The notes under the pieces are model-generated. The model was not told the origin of the DNA, searched no databases, and saw only the letters and a list, made by a program, of their open reading frames with translations. Made by a program: the position numbers and the translations under genes. Source: Lewinella sp050633125 (GTDB lineage: Bacteria; Bacteroidota; Bacteroidia; Chitinophagales; Saprospiraceae). Taken from it: a DNA stretch of 64,000 bases. The stretch covers positions 50,436 through 114,435 of the forward strand of contig NZ_JBOEFX010000065.1 in the NCBI RefSeq assembly GCF_050633125.1, in the 5' to 3' direction. Below are positions 8,971 to 16,964 of the stretch, piece by piece. Every line of letters starts with the position of its first letter. Positions within the stretch are counted from its first letter, which is position 1.

Positions 8971-10230
8971 ATGATTCAATATAAACGCTTTACCCTGGCT
9001 AACGGATTGCGGGTATTGGTACACGAAGACCACAGTTCCCCTATGGCTACGGTAAACCTTTGTTATTACGTAGGTGCACGCGATGAATCGCCAGAACGAA
9101 CAGGGTTTGCTCACCTCTTTGAGCACCTGATGTTTAGCGGAACAAAAGCAGCCCCAAATTTTGACGCCCCTCTACAGATGGCAGGTGGAGAAAATAATGC
9201 CTTCACCAATAACGATATCACCAACTACTACAACGTCGTTCCTGCCGAAAACCTCGAGGTTGCGCTCTGGTTGGAAAGCGACAGGATGCACAATATTCGC
9301 TTTAGCGAAAAAAAACTCGACGTTCAGCGTAAAGTAGTCGTTGAAGAATTTAAAGAAACCTGCCTCAACGAACCTTACGGAGATGTTTGGCACCATTTGG
9401 CAGAGCTCGCCTACAAGGTTCATCCTTATCGTTGGCCTACCATCGGGATGGTCCCCGAACATGTTAGTGAAGCCTCATTAGAAGATGTTCAGGCTTTTTA
9501 TGACAAGTACTACCAGCCCAACAATGCCGTATTGATCGTAGCAGGGAAAGTAGACACTGACAAGGTAGAGGTGCTGGTAGAAAAATGGTTTGGCCACCTA
9601 CCTTCCGGGCCACTCATAGAAAGAATATTACCACCAGAACCTCCTCAACAAGCGCTACAACAAAGAATATTAAAAGCTCAGGAACCTGCCGATGCACTCT
9701 ACTTCGGATTTCATATTCCAAGCCGGGTAGATCGTGATTATTACGGTGTCGACATGCTGTCGGACATACTGGGCAATGGTCCTTCTTCTCGTCTTTATCG
9801 CCGTTTGCTCAAGGACAAGGAGCTTTTCTCTGCTATCGACTGCTACGTCTCAGGGAGTATTGATCCAGGACTCTTAATCATTGAAGCCAAGCCCGTAGAA
9901 GGGGTCAACAACCAACAAGCAAGGGCAGCGATCTGGGAAGAACTGGAATTGCTGAAAAGTGAAGGCGTAAATGCACGGGAATTAGAAAAAGTAAAAAACA
10001 AGGTCGAAAGCACCTTGATTTTTTCGGAATTGAGCGTGCTTAACAAAGCGATTAACTTGGCCTTTTTTGAAATCTTGGGAAATGCAGAATTGATCAACCA
10101 GGAAGCGCAATTGTACCGCAAAATTACCGGAAAAGAATTACAGAACCTGGCACAGCGCATCTTTGTAGAAGACAATTGCTCAGAGGTTACCTACGAAGCT
10201 GCTTTAGAAGAGGCTGTAGCTGAGGCATAG
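8971..10230 (+). CDS. M16 family zinc metallopeptidase (pitrilysin type)
   Basis: A 419-residue M16 peptidase with the inverted zinc motif HLFEH (His48, Glu51, His52) and the third ligand region in the VVVEEFKET segment (around residue 127). The length equals one two-domain half of the M16B clan. In Bacteroidota such genes usually sit next to a second, non-catalytic M16 gene with which they form a heterodimer; here the following sequence is an unrelated AT-rich Fic/toxin-antitoxin block. No signal peptide is seen, so this copy looks cytoplasmic or leaderless. A TAcTTTTG -7-like box lies at 8906-8913. Confidence 0.92.
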   Translation: MIQYKRFTLANGLRVLVHEDHSSPMATVNLCYYVGARDESPERTGFAHLFEHLMFSGTKAAPNFDAPLQMAGGENNAFTNNDITNYYNVVPAENLEVALWLESDRMHNIRFSEKKLDVQRKVVVEEFKETCLNEPYGDVWHHLAELAYKVHPYRWPTIGMVPEHVSEASLEDVQAFYDKYYQPNNAVLIVAGKVDTDKVEVLVEKWFGHLPSGPLIERILPPEPPQQALQQRILKAQEPADALYFGFHIPSRVDRDYYGVDMLSDILGNGPSSRLYRRLLKDKELFSAIDCYVSGSIDPGLLIIEAKPVEGVNNQQARAAIWEELELLKSEGVNARELEKVKNKVESTLIFSELSVLNKAINLAFFEILGNAELINQEAQLYRKITGKELQNLAQRIFVEDNCSEVTYEAALEEAVAEA

Positions 10231-10320
10231 GTTTTGTGTTTGGTGTTGTGCATGAGACGAAGTTGCGGTCCAACAAAAACAACAAATTGACACTATAACA
10301 GCTTAATCCAAGCTTTTTTC

Positions 10321-10350
10321 TACCTTTGATAGTATCAAATGATAGTATCA
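10321..10350 (+). promoter_or_regulatory. Promoter -7 box with twin palindromic operator upstream of fic
   Basis: TACCTTTG at 10321-10328 matches the Bacteroidota -7 box TAnnTTTG. Two identical 11-bp palindromes, TGATAGTATCA, lie at 10327-10337 and 10340-10350, 13 bases apart centre to centre. The first overlaps the -7 box and the second ends on the A of the fic ATG. A dimeric repressor bound here would block both transcription start and translation start. No clear -33 element is seen at the usual distance. Confidence 0.65.
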
Positions 10351-11309
10351 TGTTACAAAAATATTATGAAGGAACTCCTAAGATTATTAACCTTTCCACA
10401 GATATAGGTAGGTTATTAGGAATTGTTGACGCTACTTACCTGAGAAAGCCTAAAACAGAACTTAGGAAGAGGAATAAAGTAAAAACAATTAGAGCTTCGT
10501 TAGCAATAGAAGGTAATACTTTAAGTGAAGATCAAATTACTGCTATTATAGAAAATAAGAGGGTAATAGGTCCAACTAAAGATATATTAGAAGTAAAAAA
10601 TGCAATAGATATTTATAATTCATTAGCTGATTTTGATCCATTCTCTGAAGAATCATATTTAAAAGCGCATGAAATATTAATGGCAGGATTAGTAGAAAAT
10701 CCAGGAAGATATAGAACAGGAGGAGTAGGTATAGTACAAGGAAATAAAGTAGCTCATCTAGCTCCGCCAGGTTGGAATGTCCAAAACTTGATGCATCAAC
10801 TATTTAATTATTTAAATAGGGATGAGGATAATTTAATTATAAAAAGCTGTGTATTTCATTATGAGATGGAGTTCATTCATCCGTTTTATGATGGAAATGG
10901 AAGAATGGGTCGGTTATGGCAAACATTAATATTAATGAAAGTCAATCCTGTATTTGAATATACTCCTCTAGAAAAATCGATAAAAGATACTCAAGAAGAA
11001 TATTATCGAGTATTAAACGAGAGTGATCAATCAGGTTTGTCAACACAGTTCGTTGAGTATTCTTTAGAAAAGATTAAATTAAGCCTTGAAGAGTTACTAG
11101 AGATTCGTCCAGAGAACATGGGGGACGAAGAACGAACCACTTATTTTTTAAATGAAGTTGGCGATGCGTATTTTACCCGCAGCGATTACTTAAAAATATT
11201 TCCTAATATTTCACCAGCAACAGCATCCAGAGACTTACAGAAAGCAGTTGAGAAAGAAATGTTAATAAAAGAAGGAGAAAAAAGGCTGACAAAGTATAAA
11301 AAGAAATAG
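10350..11309 (+). CDS. Fic family protein with N-terminal inhibitory motif and C-terminal winged-helix region
   Basis: A 319-residue class II Fic protein. The N-terminal inhibitory helix motif SxxxEG is present (SLAIEGN, Ser50 and Glu54), followed by the catalytic motif HPFYDGNGRMGR (His177), which in active members transfers AMP from ATP to hydroxyl side chains of target proteins. The C-terminal 60-70 residues (YFTRSDYLKIFPNISPATAS, then RDLQKAVE) look like a winged helix-turn-helix. I start at ATG 10350; an upstream TTG at 10326 would read through the operator. A DNA-binding C terminus plus the twin palindromes suggests autoregulation (inference). The gene is AT-rich relative to its neighbours and looks acquired. 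Confidence 0.9.
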   Translation: MLQKYYEGTPKIINLSTDIGRLLGIVDATYLRKPKTELRKRNKVKTIRASLAIEGNTLSEDQITAIIENKRVIGPTKDILEVKNAIDIYNSLADFDPFSEESYLKAHEILMAGLVENPGRYRTGGVGIVQGNKVAHLAPPGWNVQNLMHQLFNYLNRDEDNLIIKSCVFHYEMEFIHPFYDGNGRMGRLWQTLILMKVNPVFEYTPLEKSIKDTQEEYYRVLNESDQSGLSTQFVEYSLEKIKLSLEELLEIRPENMGDEERTTYFLNEVGDAYFTRSDYLKIFPNISPATASRDLQKAVEKEMLIKEGEKRLTKYKKK

Positions 11310-11440
11310 TAATACTGGGCACAACCCATGGAGTAGGATATTCGATAAAAGTGGGCTTAAAGAGCCGCCTTGCGGTGTACCTTTAACTTATGGAGCTGAT
11401 CTTTCGACACTAACGTTGAAAACACAAGGGCGTTGAAAAC
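11310..11440. other. Non-coding spacer with a short direct repeat
   Basis: The spacer between fic and the toxin-antitoxin operon contains a 10-bp direct repeat, CGTTGAAAAC, at 11414-11423 and 11431-11440 (17 bases apart), and a small TGGG/CCCA hairpin near 11317. No gene is supported here. Confidence 0.4.
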
Positions 11441-11480
11441 TTGCGTTTTACGTAAGAAAAATATATTTTTGTACGTAAAC
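11441..11480 (+). promoter_or_regulatory. Bacteroidota-type promoter and operator-like palindromes of the PIN toxin-antitoxin operon
   Basis: TTG at 11441-11443, a 20-base spacer, and TATTTTTG at 11464-11471 match the -33/-7 consensus of the phylum. TTACGTAA (11448-11455) is a perfect palindrome inside the spacer and TACGTA (11472-11477) repeats its core just after the -7 box. This is the expected layout for an RHH antitoxin repressing its own operon. The start codon follows at 11490. Confidence 0.65.
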
Positions 11481-11489
11481 GAAGTTGTT

Positions 11490-11735
11490 ATGGATAAAAA
11501 ACTCACACTTAGCCTAAACGAAAGAGTGATCGAAAGGGCTAAAGTATATGCACAAGATCACAAAATTAGTCTTTCAAGGTTGATAGAGTCCTATTTAAGC
11601 TCATTGATAGAGAATAAACCTGAAGAAATTACCATAACACCATTAGTAGAAAGTTTGAGTGGATTGGTAAATATTCCAGATGAATTTGATTACAAGAACG
11701 ATTACACTGACTATCTGTTAGAAAAATATAAATGA
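11490..11735 (+). CDS. DUF6364-like ribbon-helix-helix antitoxin
   Basis: An 81-residue protein starting at ATG 11490 (MDKKLTLSLNERVIERAKVY). The N-terminal beta strand plus two helices (TLSLNERVIERAKVYA, then KISLSRLIESYL) match the RHH DNA-binding fold of DUF6364-type antitoxins; the acidic C-terminal tail (EFDYKNDYTDYLLEKYK) would wrap the toxin. It overlaps the PIN toxin gene by 4 bases (ATGA). An upstream in-frame start at 11433 would begin inside the promoter and is rejected. Binding to its own promoter is inferred from the palindromes there. Confidence 0.8.
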   Translation: MDKKLTLSLNERVIERAKVYAQDHKISLSRLIESYLSSLIENKPEEITITPLVESLSGLVNIPDEFDYKNDYTDYLLEKYK

Positions 11736-12142
11736 AAAAATTATTTATTGATACAAATATCGTTCTTGACTTACTAGGTAAACGAGAGCCATTTTATGAA
11801 GATGCTGCTAAACTATTTTCTCTAGCAGATAGGGGGAAGGTAAAGCTATATATTTCATCTTTAACAGTTGCTAACACTAACTATGTTCTATCTAAACTCA
11901 AGTCTAAAAAAGCAGCGAGAGTTATTTTATTGAAATTCAAGATACTGGTAGTTGTTCTTGATCTAACGGATAAGATAGTTGAACTCTCATTGAATGATGA
12001 TAATTTTAAAGATTTCGAAGATGGTCTGCAATATTATACAGCCTTGGAAAACGAAGCAGAGATAATAATCACTAGAAATCTTAAGGGCTTTAAAGCTTCA
12101 AAAATTCCTGTAATGACGGCAGGTCAGTATTTGAAAAAATAG
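11732..12142 (+). CDS. PIN-domain toxin ribonuclease (VapC-like)
   Basis: A 136-residue PIN protein. The N-terminal IDTNIVLDLL contains the first catalytic Asp (Asp7) and the TN motif, a central acidic residue falls in the region after the second strand, and DFEDGLQYYTA carries the later Asp pair, followed by IITRN, which precedes the last acidic position. PIN toxins are Mg-dependent RNases that cut tRNA or rRNA, usually inhibited by the antitoxin encoded just upstream. The 4-base overlap with the RHH gene supports a co-translated toxin-antitoxin pair. Confidence 0.85.
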   Translation: MKKLFIDTNIVLDLLGKREPFYEDAAKLFSLADRGKVKLYISSLTVANTNYVLSKLKSKKAARVILLKFKILVVVLDLTDKIVELSLNDDNFKDFEDGLQYYTALENEAEIIITRNLKGFKASKIPVMTAGQYLKK

Positions 12143-12154
12143 AACTTGCATAAT

Positions 12155-12694
12155 ATGAATAAGTCCAAGAACATAACAATACAAAGTAATAGACTACTAT
12201 TAAGGCAATTTGTTGAAAGTGATATTGAGAGTGTTTTCAAAGGACTTTCCCATCCTGATATCATTAAACATTATGGAGTTAGTTTTGACAGTTTAGAATC
12301 GACAAAAGAACAAATGGATTGGTTTGCTGACCTTGAGAACAAAGGAATCGGAATGTGGTTTGCCGTTTGTTCGTTAGATAATAAAACTTTTTACGGTGCA
12401 GGTGGACTTAATGATTTGAGCAAGGAACATAAAAAGGCAGAAATCGGCTTTTGGTTATTGACCGACTTTTGGGGAAAAGGAATTATGACCGAAGCCATGC
12501 CACTAATATGTAATTACGGATTTGATAAACTAGGACTCCATAGAATTGAAGGTTTTGTCGAGTCGGATAACACAAATTGTAAAAAGGCAATGGCAAAACT
12601 TGATTTTCAACACGAAGGAACAATGAAAGACTGTGAAATTAAAAACGGGAAATTTATTAGTTTGGACATATACTCAAAAATTAAAGCAGAATAA
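12155..12694 (+). CDS. GNAT N-acetyltransferase (RimJ/RimL-like)
   Basis: A 179-residue GNAT protein of the Acetyltransf_3 (RimJ/RimL) type: N-terminal NRLLLRQFVESDIES, the central AEIGFWLLTDFWGKGIMTEA with the acetyl-CoA-binding loop, and the family-typical GLHRIEGFVESDNTNCKKAM. I start at ATG 12155; a TTG at 12146 is also in frame. It follows the PIN toxin by 12 bases and may be a passenger gene of the same acquired block. The substrate is not predictable; relatives acetylate ribosomal proteins or small molecules. Confidence 0.85.
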   Translation: MNKSKNITIQSNRLLLRQFVESDIESVFKGLSHPDIIKHYGVSFDSLESTKEQMDWFADLENKGIGMWFAVCSLDNKTFYGAGGLNDLSKEHKKAEIGFWLLTDFWGKGIMTEAMPLICNYGFDKLGLHRIEGFVESDNTNCKKAMAKLDFQHEGTMKDCEIKNGKFISLDIYSKIKAE

Positions 12695-12783
12695 AAAAAG
12701 CCGAACACACAACAACGCATATAGCTTATGGCGGGTGAACGCGCACGGGCCGCAGTAGCCTGAGTTATTTTTCTGCTCCCCCC
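12695..12783. other. Right boundary region of the AT-rich block
   Basis: No gene. After the GNAT stop comes AAAAAAAGCCGAACACACAA and a GC-richer stretch up to the 3' end of the MMPL gene. CACACAACAACGC near 12707 partly mirrors GGTGTTGTGC at 10241-10250 on the left side of the block. I cannot show that these are recombination sites. Confidence 0.3.
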
Positions 12784-15024
12784 CTAGTCTTTATTATCAA
12801 TACCATAATAAAAGATCAACAGCACTGGCAAGAGCAGCAAATCAGCGAAGAGCGCAAACAACAAGGCCAGGCTCACCAATAACCCCGTCGTAAAGGTGGT
12901 CTGAAAGGAGGAAAGAAGCAACACGCTAAAGCCAAGCACCAGTATAATAGAAGTAATCACAATGGCTTTCCCCGTAGAAAAATAGGTATTGGCAATAGCC
13001 AAGGCTGGCGAATGACCTGCCGCCAGTTCATTTTTAAACCTGCTCATAAAATGGATGGTATCGTCGACCGCAATTCCAAAAGCGATTGTAAAAACGATGA
13101 CCGTCGACATTTTCAGGCCCATCCCTGTCCAACCAATAAGGCCTAGCATCAATAAAAGAGGCAACAAATTCGGAAGGATTGCCAGCAGGCTTATACGAAC
13201 CGACCGATACATCCAGCCCATCAACAAGGAAACAACCGCTACTGCGAAAATCAAGCTGTAAAGCAGATTATAAGTGATAATGTGATTGCTTTTATCCAAG
13301 AGGATCGTATTGCCGGTAAGACGTATATTCAATAGCTCTTGTGCGGAAGAACGCTCTAAATAAGCAGCCAGTTTACGATTCAATTCCTGGACAGCAGCGC
13401 TTCCTCTGTCTTCCATTTTACCCGTAATTCGAGTTGCTCTATGATCGGCTGTAAGAATAGACTGCAGCCCCAAGTCTTCTCTCGCAACAAGCACCTTACC
13501 GACAAGATATGCGAGAAAACCAGGATCTTTGGGCAATATATAAGCTTCAGGTTGACCTTGACGATGGAGGCGATTCGCCCGCTTGATTTGGGTGGCAATC
13601 GTGTACACATCACGTAAGCCGTAATCCTCAAGTAAATAGCTTTCCAGTTGGTCAATTTCTTGCAAAATTTCCGGAGCCAAGATGGAAGATGTGGTATCTG
13701 CAACCTCGAGGTGCATACTGAAGGTTCGAATCCCGGAAAAACGGGTTTCAAAAAACTGGAGCGTCTTACTAAAATCATCCTTAGCAGAAAGCTCCTCGTA
13801 GAGATAAGCGTTGATCTGAAGTTTTGATATTCCGGCAAGGGAAAGCAAAAGCAAACCAACTGTAATACCCAGCACCAATCGTGGTTGCTTCATCAGAAAT
13901 TGATAAACGGCCGCGATCTGCAAATTTGATCGATTTCCTTTCCAACTTAACGCCTCTGAAGAAACCCTATTCAACAATCCTGGTAACAGGTAAATAGCAA
14001 ACAAATAAGCATAAGCAACCCCTATCGTCGTAAAAATACCAAACTCGATAAAGGGCTGCAGCGACGAATAAGCCAGTGTTGCAAACCCTAAGCCCGTCGT
14101 CAGCGACGTCATTAGAATAGCGCTACGCATTTCCCGAAAGGTAAACCGAATGGCCTCTTCTTTAGCAAGCTCCCGATGGTCGTTAAAGCGATTGATAACG
14201 TGAATGACATCGCTCAAGGAAATGATGGCTACTATAGTCGGAATCAATACCGTCATCATATTGATCGAACCGCCCAATAATGCGATGGTGCCCATTGTCC
14301 AGATGATCGTCAGGGCAACGATAAATATGGGCACCAGAATGCCCGCCACCGAACGAAAACTGATAAAAAGAATACCCAAAATCAACAGAATAGCTAGGCC
14401 CGACAGCCAATACATTTCCGCCTCAAGCGCCTTAAGGTAAGCGTCCTGTGCATAAATATCCGCGTAGAGGTGAGCTTGCTCAAAGCCCAGTTGGCCCGTA
14501 TTTTTGAGGATAAAATCCCGGAATTCATCCTTGGTGTCATCATTTAAAGCTTCTGTCAAGAATAAAAAGACGCAAACAGCATCGTTCTGCCTGGAAATGA
14601 ATTTTGGGAAAACATCTGGATGAGCCTGTAAAAAGGCAGAGTCAGCCACATAACGTTCGGCATTATGCGGATGAAGGAAAGGTGAATTTTGAACACCAAA
14701 AGGGGTACGAAAATGGTAGCGCAAATTGGTCGGAGAATTGACCTCTTTGACTAAGGCGTGCTGCTCAAGAAAACCGACTAAACTATCCAATCGGAGAAGA
14801 AAATCACCTTGGTAAATGCTTTCGGAGTTTTCTAATCCAAGAATGAGATAGTCCTGATGATGCGCAAATTTCTCTTTGACTTCTTCATAAAATGCCAGCT
14901 CAGGATCATGCTTGGGGAAAAGCTGCTCAATATTATAATCATAGTTGAGTTGCGTAGCAAAATACCCCTGAACGATGGTAATCAAGGCAATGACAAAGAA
15001 GAAGATGCGTGGCTGTCTGAACAA
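12784..15024 (-). CDS. RND/MMPL-family exporter
   Basis: A 746-residue membrane protein with the RND layout: an N-terminal helix, a large periplasmic loop (about 30-205), a block of five or six helices (about 205-345), one helix near 375, a second loop, and a final block of helices from about 580 to the C terminus. The TVIVFTIAFGIAVDDTIHFM segment and the earlier TIVAIISLSDVIHVI carry the conserved charged residues of transmembrane helix 4-type proton relays. It belongs to the predicted exporter (HAE3/MMPL) group; substrates in relatives are lipids or hopanoids. It lies downstream of the haem lipoprotein gene, with a hairpin between. Confidence 0.88.
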   Translation of the reverse strand: MFRQPRIFFFVIALITIVQGYFATQLNYDYNIEQLFPKHDPELAFYEEVKEKFAHHQDYLILGLENSESIYQGDFLLRLDSLVGFLEQHALVKEVNSPTNLRYHFRTPFGVQNSPFLHPHNAERYVADSAFLQAHPDVFPKFISRQNDAVCVFLFLTEALNDDTKDEFRDFILKNTGQLGFEQAHLYADIYAQDAYLKALEAEMYWLSGLAILLILGILFISFRSVAGILVPIFIVALTIIWTMGTIALLGGSINMMTVLIPTIVAIISLSDVIHVINRFNDHRELAKEEAIRFTFREMRSAILMTSLTTGLGFATLAYSSLQPFIEFGIFTTIGVAYAYLFAIYLLPGLLNRVSSEALSWKGNRSNLQIAAVYQFLMKQPRLVLGITVGLLLLSLAGISKLQINAYLYEELSAKDDFSKTLQFFETRFSGIRTFSMHLEVADTTSSILAPEILQEIDQLESYLLEDYGLRDVYTIATQIKRANRLHRQGQPEAYILPKDPGFLAYLVGKVLVAREDLGLQSILTADHRATRITGKMEDRGSAAVQELNRKLAAYLERSSAQELLNIRLTGNTILLDKSNHIITYNLLYSLIFAVAVVSLLMGWMYRSVRISLLAILPNLLPLLLMLGLIGWTGMGLKMSTVIVFTIAFGIAVDDTIHFMSRFKNELAAGHSPALAIANTYFSTGKAIVITSIILVLGFSVLLLSSFQTTFTTGLLVSLALLFALFADLLLLPVLLIFYYGIDNKD

Positions 15025-15047
15025 GTTATGGTTTGCTTCTTATAAAA

Positions 15048-15091
15048 TTGCAAAACGTATCATCCACCAGAGCGGACGATACGTTTTGCAA
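15048..15091 (-). terminator. Inverted repeat, probable terminator of the haem lipoprotein gene
   Basis: A perfect 14-bp stem, TTGCAAAACGTATC at 15048-15061 with GATACGTTTTGCAA at 15078-15091, is followed on the minus strand by TTTTATAA. It lies after the 15162-16616 gene and just upstream of the MMPL start at 15024, so it could also act as an operator or attenuator for the exporter. Confidence 0.6.
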
Positions 15092-15161
15092 AAATAGCAT
15101 TTGCCGTGGCATTCGTGTGAACATAAAATTAGTTGGACCTCCTGCAAAAGTCCAGTCTAAC

Positions 15162-16616
15162 TTACTGCCTAGCTACTGTTTCTTTCAGTTCACGATACTG
15201 GATAAACTTCAGCTCATTGATTTGTTGCATTGTTTTTCCAGTACCCGCCTGCAGATAACCGTCAAAAACATGGCTCAAATAAATGGGAGATTTTGGCTTA
15301 TCACTGGCAAACCCAACACCACTATGACAAGAAAAGCAGTTAGATATTTTGCTAATAGTACCTGTTTGAGAGATGTCTGGAGCAAAGGTTTGCTCAAAAG
15401 TTTCCATGGTAAGGTTGGCATTGCCCGTACTTCCACGGGGCATTGCTCCAGGGGCTACATTTCCTATCCCGTAAGCTAACGAAACGATCGTATCCGCCTG
15501 CTGCGCTGGGGTGAGGCCGTCCATATTCAGCCAAATAGAGCCTTTGTAGTAGTAATTATTCCAAATGTCTTGCAGATTAGCCGCCACACAGCTGTCAATG
15601 CTTGTAATATTGTTATAATTCGCAGGCTCTGCCTGACTGGTATTTACAAAGGCATTGTTTGTCGTTCTAGGAATTCCCAATTCAAAAAGAGTATAAGCCT
15701 TATTCGCCAAGACTGGTACTTTGGTTGTACCATCCCATTGGATTCCCGCCAGTGTATTGGTTGACCCCGTCTCAAACAGGAAAGCCTCTGTTGCTGAACT
15801 CGCCTCACTCGCATTCCAGTCGAAATCCGGCGCCATATCGTGGTGTTCGAAAGTAGCCCAAATAAACTCCGGGTGATTGATAACGACACCGACGACATGA
15901 ACACCCAACAATGCTACGGTCTCTACCGTATAAGTACCCCCTGATTGTTGAACAGCAGCCGTAGTGGTGTAATAGGAATCAGCAACAGACGGGTCAAGTG
16001 CATTTACATCCACCCATGAAACCTTCAACTCTACCGAACCAATTGGAAACGTTTCTTTATTGTTGGCTGGTAAAGTACCATTAAGAATAGCTGTACGAAA
16101 AGCGGTAGCAGCGTCGAACATGGTAGCATTCATGTGGATAGAATAATAAACAGTAGCAGCGCTCTGGTTGGCGCTATAATGAGGGTTGGTTTTCAATATA
16201 CCGCCACCGCCAGCTTGCCCAGTGCTAGATAGCACCAGTGCTTCTCCTAACTGTGGCTGTACAACTTCCATTTTAGCATCTACCTCCGTGAATTCATCCA
16301 GGAAGAGCGGCTTGCCATTACTCTGTGGCTTAGTCAGATACAAAAACTTCTGCCACGACCATTGGTGAAACATACAATTGGTGGTACTTGTAGTGTCGAA
16401 TGGGCTGCCTTTGCCTTCCGCAGGTGCTGGCGTTTGACTATGTGGAAACCAGCTGGCGTCGCATTCACAAGCGGTTGAAGCATCAGCCATCAATACATCA
16501 TCATAAGTGGAGGTAGAAGTAGCATCTGGTTTTTCTGTAGTGCAGGATAATAGATAAATAGCAGCTACAGTACTCAGCACGAGTATCTTTGTAAGAAAGG
16601 TGTTGGAAAATTTCAT
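15162..16616 (-). CDS. Lipoprotein with a C-terminal haem c motif, function unknown
   Basis: A 484-residue protein with a lipoprotein signal (YLLSC; Cys25) and an acidic linker. A single CxxCH motif, CFSCH (Cys427 to His431), lies about 55 residues from the C terminus and predicts covalently bound haem c. The large N-terminal region (about 40-400) is rich in Asn, Ser and Thr and contains WSWQKFLYLTKP and FIWATFEHHD, features of a conserved but uncharacterised cytochrome-bearing family. A redox or electron-transfer role at the membrane surface is inference from the haem motif. It is followed by a hairpin and then the MMPL exporter. Confidence 0.75.
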   Translation of the reverse strand: MKFSNTFLTKILVLSTVAAIYLLSCTTEKPDATSTSTYDDVLMADASTACECDASWFPHSQTPAPAEGKGSPFDTTSTTNCMFHQWSWQKFLYLTKPQSNGKPLFLDEFTEVDAKMEVVQPQLGEALVLSSTGQAGGGGILKTNPHYSANQSAATVYYSIHMNATMFDAATAFRTAILNGTLPANNKETFPIGSVELKVSWVDVNALDPSVADSYYTTTAAVQQSGGTYTVETVALLGVHVVGVVINHPEFIWATFEHHDMAPDFDWNASEASSATEAFLFETGSTNTLAGIQWDGTTKVPVLANKAYTLFELGIPRTTNNAFVNTSQAEPANYNNITSIDSCVAANLQDIWNNYYYKGSIWLNMDGLTPAQQADTIVSLAYGIGNVAPGAMPRGSTGNANLTMETFEQTFAPDISQTGTISKISNCFSCHSGVGFASDKPKSPIYLSHVFDGYLQAGTGKTMQQINELKFIQYRELKETVARQ

Positions 16617-16646
16617 TTTGATATGGGTGTAAAGGATTTAAGGAAT

Positions 16647-16809
16647 GAAGCTGTCTAAATTTTTCTGCTGTAAGTGAGCGTAAAGGCTTGTGGTTACTGG
16701 CAAAGCTCATTTTGAGTTTCATAGCCAAAGCTATGGGACGAAAAATAGCTGAAGCCCAGGAGCCTCAATGCTTTGCGCGTAGGTAAGCGAGGAAACTTTA
16801 GACAGTTTC
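16647..16809. repeat. Long imperfect palindrome (foldback/MITE-like element)
   Basis: The left arm (16647-16725) and right arm (16730-16809) are imperfect reverse complements around a four-base CAAA loop. The best-matching segments are the outer GAARCTGTCTAAA, a GCGYAAAG block, a CTGG block and the inner CATAGC. No protein-coding frame is supported. The flanks (16617-16646 and 16810-16964) show nothing else of note. Confidence 0.65.
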
Positions 16810-16964
16810 TATAAACACTTCACAAAAATCCTTTAAATTTCAATCACAAAACAGGGTATAAATACCTGATTATTAATCAAAACCCCTTACACAAAGACAC
16901 TAAAAGCCCAACCTAGGTCCGCTCACTTACTCTACGAGAATTAAAACTGGCTTCCCAAAACAAA

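Noticed and set aside
11414..11440. Start of a CRISPR array (CGTTGAAAAC repeats)
   Set aside because: Only two 10-bp units, with a 7-base spacer; no further repeats and no cas genes in the window.
16501..16728. 75-codon minus-strand frame at the 5' end of the haem lipoprotein gene
   Set aside because: It overlaps the N-terminal coding part of that gene in another frame and runs into the foldback element; no start or domain support.
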